Origin: Alphaproteobacteria bacterium
GTDB taxonomy: Bacteria; Pseudomonadota; Alphaproteobacteria; Rhizobiales; Xanthobacteraceae
DNA: 6,420 nt
Direction: 5' to 3'
Assembly: GCA_005884855.1 (NCBI GenBank)
Contig: VAZS01000267.1
Span: 1 to 6,420 of the forward strand
Shown here: positions 1 through 5,160 of the stretch, one piece after another
How the letters are laid out: every line of letters starts with the position of its first letter
How positions within the stretch are numbered: the first letter of the stretch is position 1
Translations under genes and position numbers: made by a program
The notes under the pieces: model-generated
Told to the model about the DNA's origin: nothing
The model's input: only the letters and a program-made list of their open reading frames with translations
Database searches by the model: none

Positions 1-1
1 C

Positions 2-217
2 TTCACCGTCACGCGCGATTTCGTCCGCAATTGCCAAACGCCGGTACTGATCCTGCCCGATGATATTCCGGCGCATCCATACGCCGTCGCCATGGAGGCC
101 GCGATGCTCGCGCCGAAGGCCGAAGTCAGCATGTTTCCCTGGAAGGAGCCCAAGGAGCGAATCCCTTTGGCGGTACGCCAGATACGTTCCTTTCTCCGGG
201 CGCATCTTCCTGCCTAG
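2..217 (+). CDS. Alpha/beta hydrolase family protein, C-terminal fragment (5' end outside window)
   Basis: An open frame enters from the left edge and ends at a TAG at 215-217, giving 71 residues. It reads as the last part of an alpha/beta-hydrolase fold. A buried beta strand (TPVLILPDD, near residues 13-21) is followed by AHPYAVAMEAAMLAP and a strand ending FPWKEPKE. The amphipathic last helix (VRQIRSFLRAHLP) is typical of hydrolase C-termini, which end 'FLRAH'. The nucleophile elbow and most of the catalytic machinery lie outside the window, so substrate and reaction cannot be stated. His25 of the fragment follows the strand where the acid/histidine loops usually lie, but I cannot say that it is catalytic. 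The gene converges on the LLM oxidoreductase with only 16 bases between the stop codons, and I see no clear hairpin terminator there. It is the only plus-strand gene in the window and probably a separate transcription unit. The fold assignment is by pattern only. Confidence 0.7.
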   Translation, partial: FTVTRDFVRNCQTPVLILPDDIPAHPYAVAMEAAMLAPKAEVSMFPWKEPKERIPLAVRQIRSFLRAHLPA

Positions 218-233
218 AAGGCCTCCCTGAGAG

Positions 234-1559
234 CTAAGCGTCAAAGAAGCGGTTCTTCGGCCGCGGCAGGCCCAAATTTTCTCGCAGCGTCTTGCCTTCA
301 TATTCGCGCCTGAAAATTCCGCGTCGTTGCAGTTCCGGAACGACCCTGTCGACGAAGTCGTCAAGACCGGCGGGCATGAACGGGAACATGACGTTGAAAC
401 CGTCGCAGCCGAAGCTTGTCAGCCATTCCTGCATCTGGTCGGCGATAGTGACGGGCGTGCCGACAAATGACAGGCCGCCATAGCCTCCGACGCGCTGCGC
501 CAGTTGGCGCACCGTGAGCTTGTCGCGCGCGGCGAGGTCGACCAGGCGCTGTCGGCCGCTTTTGCTCGCATTGGTTTCCGGGATCGGCGGCAACGGGCCT
601 TCGGGATCGAAACCAGATGCATCGGTGCCCAGGATTACCGATAGCGAAGCAATGGCGCTGTCGTAGTGCACCTTGCTGTCGAGCAGGGCGCGTTTCTCCT
701 TTGCTTCCTCGATGCTTTCGCCGACCACGACAAAGGCGCCCGGCAGGATCTTCAGGTGGTCGCGGTTGCGGCCGAGCCTGTCCATGCGGCCCTTGATATC
801 GGCGTAGAGCTTTTGTCCGTCCGCGAGGCTGCCGCCGCCGGTGAACACGGCCTCGGCCGTCTCCGCGGCCAGCTGCCTGCCGTCTTCCGACGCGCCGGCC
901 TGCACGATCACCGGCCAGCCCTGCACCGGGCGGGCGATGTTGAGCGGGCCGCGCACGGAGAGGTATTTTCCCTTGTGATTGAGCACATGCATCTTGTCCG
1001 GATCGAAATACAGACCCGCCTCGACGTCGCGCACGAAGGCGTCGTCGGCGAAGGAGTCCCATAGACCCGTCACCACATCGTAGAATTCGCGCGCGCGCTT
1101 ATATCGCTCGGCATGCTCCATGTGATCTTCGAGCCCGAAGTTCAGCGCCGCGTCCGGATTGGAAGTGGTGACGATGTTCCAGCCGGCTCGGCCGCCGCTG
1201 ATGTGATCGAGCGAGGCAAAGCGGCGCGCCACATGATAGGGCTCGTCGAAAGTGGTCGAGCCTGTCGCGATCAGCCCAATGTGTTCGGTCGCGCCGGCGA
1301 GCGCCGACAAAAGCGTGAACGGTTCGAACGAAGTGACGGTGTGGCTGCGCTTGAGCGCATTGATCGGCATGTTCAGCACGGCCAGATGATCGGCCATGAA
1401 GAAGGCATCGAATTTCCCGGCCTCCAGTTTCCGGATCAGACGCTTGATATGCAAAAAATTGAAATTAGCGTCCGGCCATGCGGCGGGATAGCGCCACGCC
1501 CCGGTATGAATGCTGACCGGCCGCATAAAAGCGCCCAGCCGCAACTGACGTTTTGTCAT
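234..1559 (-). CDS. LLM-class flavin-dependent monooxygenase, NtaA/SnaA/DszA/DmoA family
   Basis: This 441-residue protein has the usual length for the NtaA/SnaA/DszA/DmoA branch of bacterial-luciferase-like TIM-barrel enzymes. Family landmarks run the full length: FFMADHLAV (53-61), EPFTLLSALAGAT (79-91), DEPYHVARRFASLDHISGGR (105-124) then AGWNIVTT, a WPVIVQAGAS strand (215-224), FVGTP (365-369), and the C-terminal signature VVPELQRRGIFR (406-417) followed by EYEGKTLRENLGL. Characterised relatives use reduced FMN from a separate reductase plus O2 to attack organosulfur compounds, sulfones or aminocarboxylates such as nitrilotriacetate. The substrate cannot be read from this sequence. No flavin reductase or transporter is in the window. 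The protein is presumably cytosolic, as no signal peptide is visible. The ATG at 1557-1559 gives the expected family N-terminus (RQLRLGAFMRPVSIHTGAW), although the upstream Shine-Dalgarno is poor (GGG seven bases before the start). A 73-base gap separates it from the NUDIX gene, so it may be read through from the topA unit or have its own weak promoter. Confidence 0.93.
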   Translation of the reverse strand: MTKRQLRLGAFMRPVSIHTGAWRYPAAWPDANFNFLHIKRLIRKLEAGKFDAFFMADHLAVLNMPINALKRSHTVTSFEPFTLLSALAGATEHIGLIATGSTTFDEPYHVARRFASLDHISGGRAGWNIVTTSNPDAALNFGLEDHMEHAERYKRAREFYDVVTGLWDSFADDAFVRDVEAGLYFDPDKMHVLNHKGKYLSVRGPLNIARPVQGWPVIVQAGASEDGRQLAAETAEAVFTGGGSLADGQKLYADIKGRMDRLGRNRDHLKILPGAFVVVGESIEEAKEKRALLDSKVHYDSAIASLSVILGTDASGFDPEGPLPPIPETNASKSGRQRLVDLAARDKLTVRQLAQRVGGYGGLSFVGTPVTIADQMQEWLTSFGCDGFNVMFPFMPAGLDDFVDRVVPELQRRGIFRREYEGKTLRENLGLPRPKNRFFDA

Positions 1560-1632
1560 TGGTGAACCCGTGTGTTGTCGCTCGAGTGAGAATACGCGTC
1601 ACAGCCGGCGGACCGTCAGAACGCCAGCAAAG
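1560..1632 (-). other. 73-base gap between NUDIX and LLM genes; no clear promoter or terminator
   Basis: This is the only sizeable non-coding gap in the minus-strand series. On the minus strand it contains TATTCT with a CTGACG hexamer about 19 bases upstream, a weak resemblance to a sigma70-type promoter for the LLM gene. The spacing is long and the matches are partial. Short complementary GCGT/ACGC arms exist, but there is no stable GC stem followed by a T run, so I do not call a terminator. Whether the LLM gene is independent of the topA-rnr unit is left open by the sequence. Confidence 0.3.
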
Positions 1633-2364
1633 CTACGCGCCCAGCACATCCTTATGCATCTTGCCGCCATAGAAATGAAAGAACGGCACCGGCGCATCGT
1701 GGCTCAGCGGCCCGGTCGCGAGACGCTTTTCCAGTTCGGCCAAGACATTTTTGGTCATGGCATGCAGGTCGGCGAGCGGCTTCGATCCGATCTCTACCCA
1801 GACCAGCTCCACCAGTTCGGCATCGGCATGGATCACTCCTTCGACGCGATGGGCTATGCTGGACGCGTCAGCCGTGAAAAATCTGGTATCGAAGCGCCGC
1901 ACGCGGCCCGGCGGGGTGATCGCGCGGGCGATCAGAAACAGCCCGGACGGGTCGGGCAACAGGCCTGCCTCGCTAAACGGCTTCCACGCGCCTGTGAGGT
2001 CAGGCGAAGTATTATTGCACGTTCGCCCGAGACAAAGACCGGTTTCTTCACAGGCCTCGCGAATCGCGGCGATTGCCAGCGAACGAGCGCGCGAGGGCGT
2101 GATCTTGGGGCTGCCCTTCAGAAGATTTTGCTCAAGCGCCTTTGGAATGGGCGCAGCGACGGGCACGCGGTTATCCGTCCTGTCGACGCGACCGCCGGGA
2201 AAGACGAATTTGCCGGGCATGAACACCACGTTGTCGTGGCGCTTGCCGACCAGAACCTTTGGCGTGGAGGCGCTACGGTCGACCAGGATCAGCGTGGCGG
2301 CGTCAACCGGGCGCCGATAGGGATGGTGATCGGCTTCCTTTTCGATCTTTTCAGTCTCGCTCAT
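1633..2364 (-). CDS. NUDIX hydrolase with an interrupted Nudix box (NUDT19-like)
   Basis: This is a 243-residue protein with the two halves of a Nudix box: MPGKFVFPGGRVD (49-61) and REACEETGL (102-110, the REUXEEXGU half). In a canonical box the second Gly and the Arg are 14 residues apart. Here they are 44 apart (Gly58 to Arg102), so about 30 residues are inserted, and the Glu expected eight residues before the Arg is replaced by Arg94. The metal-binding EE pair (Glu106/Glu107) is intact. An inserted box together with RFDTRFFTA (157-165) recalls the NUDT19/RP2 group, whose mammalian member cleaves CoA and acyl-CoA esters. The G-x3-FPGG stretch partly matches the CoA-Nudix signature. The likely reaction is Mg-dependent hydrolysis of a nucleoside-diphosphate-linked compound; the substrate is inference. 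The ATG at 2362-2364 has AGG six bases upstream. The gene lies 44 bases after the DUF983 gene in the same direction, so it is probably the last or near-last gene of the topA-rnr unit. Confidence 0.92.
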   Translation of the reverse strand: MSETEKIEKEADHHPYRRPVDAATLILVDRSASTPKVLVGKRHDNVVFMPGKFVFPGGRVDRTDNRVPVAAPIPKALEQNLLKGSPKITPSRARSLAIAAIREACEETGLCLGRTCNNTSPDLTGAWKPFSEAGLLPDPSGLFLIARAITPPGRVRRFDTRFFTADASSIAHRVEGVIHADAELVELVWVEIGSKPLADLHAMTKNVLAELEKRLATGPLSHDAPVPFFHFYGGKMHKDVLGA

Positions 2365-2408
2365 ATCGCGCCTGGCGGCCTATCTCGGTTCTTGTTCGTA
2401 GATGCAAA

Positions 2409-2837
2409 CTATTCTGTTGGATTTTGCTCGTCGAATCCATGCATGCGCAGCGCCCATTGCACCCCGACCACCGCGCCTTTTACCGGTTGCAGCAGCAGCA
2501 GCGAGGCGATCAGCGTGATCGGCAAATAAATCGAGAGTTGTAAGGCCACCGGCGGCGAGTAGTTGGTTTCGATCATCAACGCCAGCGGCACCACGATGTG
2601 GCCGACAATGATGATGACGAGATAGGCCGGAAGATCGTCGGCGCGGTGCGGGCTGAAATCCAGAGCGCAAACCGCGCAGTGATCGGCGACTTTCAGGAAA
2701 GCACGGAACAATTTGCCCTCGCCGCAGCGCGGGCAGCGGCAGCGCAACCCTCGCTTCAAGGCGGTCCAGAGGTCGCGCTTTTCGGCCGGCCCGGTTTGCC
2801 GCTTCCAGACGACCCGCTGGCCGCTCACGGTTTCCAT
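2409..2837 (-). CDS. DUF983 family membrane protein with zinc ribbon
   Basis: This 142-residue protein of unknown function matches the DUF983 pattern. A basic N-terminal region (about 1-32) leads into CPRCGEGKLF (35-44) and a second pair, CAVC (54-57), which together make a likely four-cysteine zinc ribbon. Next comes DDLPAYLVIIIVGHIVVP (67-84), the start of the first membrane segment (about 70-89). A second membrane segment follows at about 99-117. The ending, QPVKGAVVGVQWALRMHGF (117-135), is characteristic of the family. There is no cleavable signal peptide, and the zinc ribbon would be expected on the cytoplasmic side. The start at 2835-2837 lies inside the end of rnr (13-base overlap) and is supported by an AAAGG Shine-Dalgarno six bases upstream, so translation is probably coupled to RNase R. 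DUF983 genes commonly neighbour rnr and topA in alphaproteobacteria, but to my knowledge no biochemical role is established. Confidence 0.93.
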   Translation of the reverse strand: METVSGQRVVWKRQTGPAEKRDLWTALKRGLRCRCPRCGEGKLFRAFLKVADHCAVCALDFSPHRADDLPAYLVIIIVGHIVVPLALMIETNYSPPVALQLSIYLPITLIASLLLLQPVKGAVVGVQWALRMHGFDEQNPTE

Positions 2838-5146
2838 GATCTGCCTTTCTTCGCCTTCCCGATCCTGCTGTTGCCCTGCTTGCGATCTCTATCGCGCGGG
2901 CTCCGCCCCGGATGGGCCTTGGTTTGCGGCCTGGAAGCATCCTGGCGTTTGCGTCCGCGCGGGGCGAGCTTGCCTTCCGACAACAGCTCGAACCGCAGTG
3001 CACCCGCCACTGGGGCAGCTTCTACCAGACGGACATCGACGACGTCACCCAACCGGTGCATGGCACCGCTGCGCGAGCCGACCAGCGCGTGCCGGGTCTC
3101 ATCGTAGTTGAAATATTCGCTTCCCAGCGTGCGGATCGGGATCAGTCCATCCGCGCCGGTGTCGGTCAACTTAACGAACAGGCCGGCGCGGGTGACTCCG
3201 GAAATCCGGCCCTGAAAAGTCGCGCCGATCCGGTCAGCCAGGAAATGGGCGATCAGGCGATCGGCGGTTTCGCGCTCCGCCTTCATGGCGCGGCGCTCGG
3301 TGAGCGAAATTTGGGCGGCGACCTCGGTCAGCGTTTCCACGGTCTCGCTTTCCGGCAACGCGCCTTCACCAAGCCCTAAACCGCGGATCAACGCGCGGTG
3401 GACGATCAGGTCCGCGTATCGCCTGATTGGCGAAGTGAAATGCGCGTAGCGTCGCAGGTTGAGGCCAAAATGGCCGTAATTCTCGGCGGCGTATTCGGCC
3501 TGGGCCTGCGAGCGCAAGACCACTTCATTCACCAGCGGTTCGGAATCGTGCCCTTTGACCTGCGCCAGTACGCGATTGAACAAGGAGGGACGGAGCGCGC
3601 CGCTTTTCGCGAAGGGAAGATCCAGCGTCTTCAGGAATTCCTGAAGGTTATGAACCTTCTCGAGTGTCGGTTCGTCGTGAACGCGGTAGATGAGCGGCAG
3701 CGACTTCTTTTCAAGCATTTCGGCCGCGGCGACGTTGGCCAGGATCATGAATTCTTCGATCAGCTTGTGGGCGTCCAATCGCTCTGGAACGATGACGCGA
3801 TCCACGGTGCCGTCCGGCTTGAGCAAAATCTTGCGTTCGGGAATGTCGAGATCGAGCGGATCGCGTTCTTCGCGCGCGCGCTTCACCACCGCGTAGGCGT
3901 CGTAAAGCGGTCGCAGGATGGAGGGGAGCAGGGGACCGGTTATATCGTCCGGCCGGCCATCGATCGCCGCCTGCGCCTGCGCATAATGCAGTTTGGCGGC
4001 CGAGCGCATCAGGATGCGGTGAAAGCTGTGCGAGCGTTTGCGGCCGTCATTGCCGATCACCATCCGCACGGCGAGCGCGCCGCGCGGCTCACCCGGCACC
4101 AGCGAGCAGAGATCGTTGGAGATGCGTTCCGGCAACATCGGCACCACGCGATCCGGAAAGTAGACCGAATTGCCGCGCGCCAGTGCATCGCGATCGAGCG
4201 CCGAACCCGGCCGCACATAGAATGCGACGTCGGCGATTGCGACGTTGACGATGTAGCCGCCTCTATTGTTCGGATCGGGATCCGCTTGCGCGTGAACCGC
4301 GTCATCGTGGTCCTTGGCGTCAGGCGGATCGATGGTGACCAGCGGCACGTCGCGCCAATCCTCGCGTGCTTTCAGCGTGGGTGGTTTTGCCTCTTCGGCT
4401 TCGCGCAACGCCGCCGGCGAGAACGCTTGCGGAATTTCGTGGGCGTGAATGGCGATCAGGCTGACCGCTTTTTCCGAAGCAAGCGATCCCAGCCGCTCCT
4501 TCACCTTGCCGGAGGCAAGGCCAAACCCTCGCGAGCGCAGGAGGTCGACGCTGACGAGGTCGCCGTCCTCGGCGCCATTGGTGTCAGCCCTGGAGATGTT
4601 CAATTCGCGGCCGGCCTGTTTCTTGTCGACCGGAATGAGCCGTCCGCCGCCGCCCGGCAGGGCGCGGAAAATGCCGAGCACGCGGGTCTTGGCGTGATCG
4701 ACGACTTTGATGACGCGCCCGCGATAAGCACCACCCTCGCGCTCATCCAGTTGTTCGATCCGCAGCAATGCGCGGTCGCCTACGCCTGCCGCCGTGCCCG
4801 GCTGCGGGCGTCTGGGAACATGGATGCGGATTTTGGGCGGCTCGCCGCTTTCGACCTCGTCCCATTCGGCTGGGCTGGCGATCAATTCGCCATCGCTGTC
4901 CCGCCCGGTGATGTCGGCGACCAGGGTTGCCGGCAGTACGGCAGGCTCGCCGATTTTCTTGCCACGCTTTTCGATTATGCCTTCGTCGGCGAGTTCGCGC
5001 AGGATTCGTCTCAGTTCCGCGCGATCGGCATTCTTGAGGCCGAACTCGCGCGCGATCTCGCGGGTGCCGACCTTTCCAGGATGCGCGCGGATAAAGGCGA
5101 CGATGGCGTCCCGGGCCGGAAAGCCACTGTCGCGACGCTTTGGCAT
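2825..5146 (-). CDS. rnr: Ribonuclease R (3'-5' exoribonuclease)
   Basis: This 773-residue protein is a full RNase R. An N-terminal winged-helix-like region (about 10-65, TREIAREFGLKNADRAELRR) precedes cold-shock-type RNA-binding domains (about 70-230). The RNB catalytic domain (about 260-590) contains TIDPPDAKDHDDAV. Its Asp273, Asp279, Asp281 and Asp282 align with the metal-binding aspartates of E. coli RNase R (D272, D278, D280, D281). Further RNB hallmarks are VYFPDRVVPMLPERISNDLC (328-347) and HFTSPIRRYADLIVHRA (569-585). An S1 domain (about 641-723) follows, then a 50-residue Lys/Arg-rich tail. The enzyme processively degrades structured RNA, including rRNA and mRNA decay intermediates, in the cytosol. 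It is somewhat shorter than the E. coli enzyme (813 residues) but lacks no catalytic element. The ATG at 5144-5146 overlaps the topA stop by one base. Candidate Shine-Dalgarno elements are GGGG three bases and AAGG ten bases upstream. The 3' end overlaps the DUF983 start. Confidence 0.97.
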   Translation of the reverse strand: MPKRRDSGFPARDAIVAFIRAHPGKVGTREIAREFGLKNADRAELRRILRELADEGIIEKRGKKIGEPAVLPATLVADITGRDSDGELIASPAEWDEVESGEPPKIRIHVPRRPQPGTAAGVGDRALLRIEQLDEREGGAYRGRVIKVVDHAKTRVLGIFRALPGGGGRLIPVDKKQAGRELNISRADTNGAEDGDLVSVDLLRSRGFGLASGKVKERLGSLASEKAVSLIAIHAHEIPQAFSPAALREAEEAKPPTLKAREDWRDVPLVTIDPPDAKDHDDAVHAQADPDPNNRGGYIVNVAIADVAFYVRPGSALDRDALARGNSVYFPDRVVPMLPERISNDLCSLVPGEPRGALAVRMVIGNDGRKRSHSFHRILMRSAAKLHYAQAQAAIDGRPDDITGPLLPSILRPLYDAYAVVKRAREERDPLDLDIPERKILLKPDGTVDRVIVPERLDAHKLIEEFMILANVAAAEMLEKKSLPLIYRVHDEPTLEKVHNLQEFLKTLDLPFAKSGALRPSLFNRVLAQVKGHDSEPLVNEVVLRSQAQAEYAAENYGHFGLNLRRYAHFTSPIRRYADLIVHRALIRGLGLGEGALPESETVETLTEVAAQISLTERRAMKAERETADRLIAHFLADRIGATFQGRISGVTRAGLFVKLTDTGADGLIPIRTLGSEYFNYDETRHALVGSRSGAMHRLGDVVDVRLVEAAPVAGALRFELLSEGKLAPRGRKRQDASRPQTKAHPGRSPRDRDRKQGNSRIGKAKKGRSWKP
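2828..2971 (-). other. Basic low-complexity C-terminal tail of RNase R
   Basis: Residues 726-773 after the S1 domain are dominated by Lys, Arg, Ser, Gly and Pro (for example GRKRQDASRP, RDRDRKQGNS and GKAKKGRSWKP). Such a tail is usually disordered. In E. coli RNase R the lysine-rich C-terminus contributes to unwinding structured RNA and to ribosome or tmRNA-linked interactions. The same role here is inference from position and composition. Confidence 0.7.
2844..2848 (-). promoter_or_regulatory. Shine-Dalgarno for DUF983 inside the rnr coding end
   Basis: The minus strand reads AAAGG, a six-base spacer, then ATG (2835-2837). These bases also encode Lys-Gly near the C-terminus of RNase R, whose stop lies 13 bases into the next gene. 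Ribosomes finishing rnr therefore cross the DUF983 initiation site. This supports the chosen DUF983 start and suggests translational coupling. Confidence 0.65.
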
Positions 5147-5160
5147 TATCCCCGGGCCTT
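5144..5160 (-). promoter_or_regulatory. topA/rnr junction: TAATG stop-start overlap with purine-rich site
   Basis: On the minus strand the topA stop TAA (5146-5148) and the rnr start ATG (5144-5146) share one A. The upstream bases AAGG (5157-5160) and GGGG (5150-5153) could pair with the 16S 3' end. The GGGG spacing is short and the AAGG spacing is slightly long. The arrangement is typical of termination-reinitiation coupling and rules out a separate promoter immediately before rnr, apart from one buried within topA. Confidence 0.6.

Noticed and set aside
218..233. Possible shared terminator between the converging hydrolase and LLM genes.
   Set aside because: The 16-base gap contains only a short AGGCCT palindrome with no extended stem and no T run, so an intrinsic terminator is not supported.
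666..1565. Two + strand frames (132 and 150 codons) antisense to the LLM gene.
   Set aside because: The LLM protein is full length with family signatures throughout. These frames mirror its codons and carry no initiation signals or motifs.
1560..1632. A promoter for the LLM gene (CTGACG ... TATTCT on the minus strand).
   Set aside because: The match to consensus is partial and the spacer is about 19 bases. This is too weak to call as a promoter, so it is recorded only in the gap entry.
2486..2502. A short run of CAG/CAGCAG units.
   Set aside because: It encodes the leucine run of the second DUF983 membrane helix on the minus strand. At four or so units it is ordinary coding sequence and not a microsatellite of note.
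1570..2529. A 319-codon + strand open frame antisense to the NUDIX gene and part of the DUF983 gene.
   Set aside because: It overlaps two genes with convincing family motifs on the other strand, and its own translation is compositionally odd and without family features. It is treated as a shadow.
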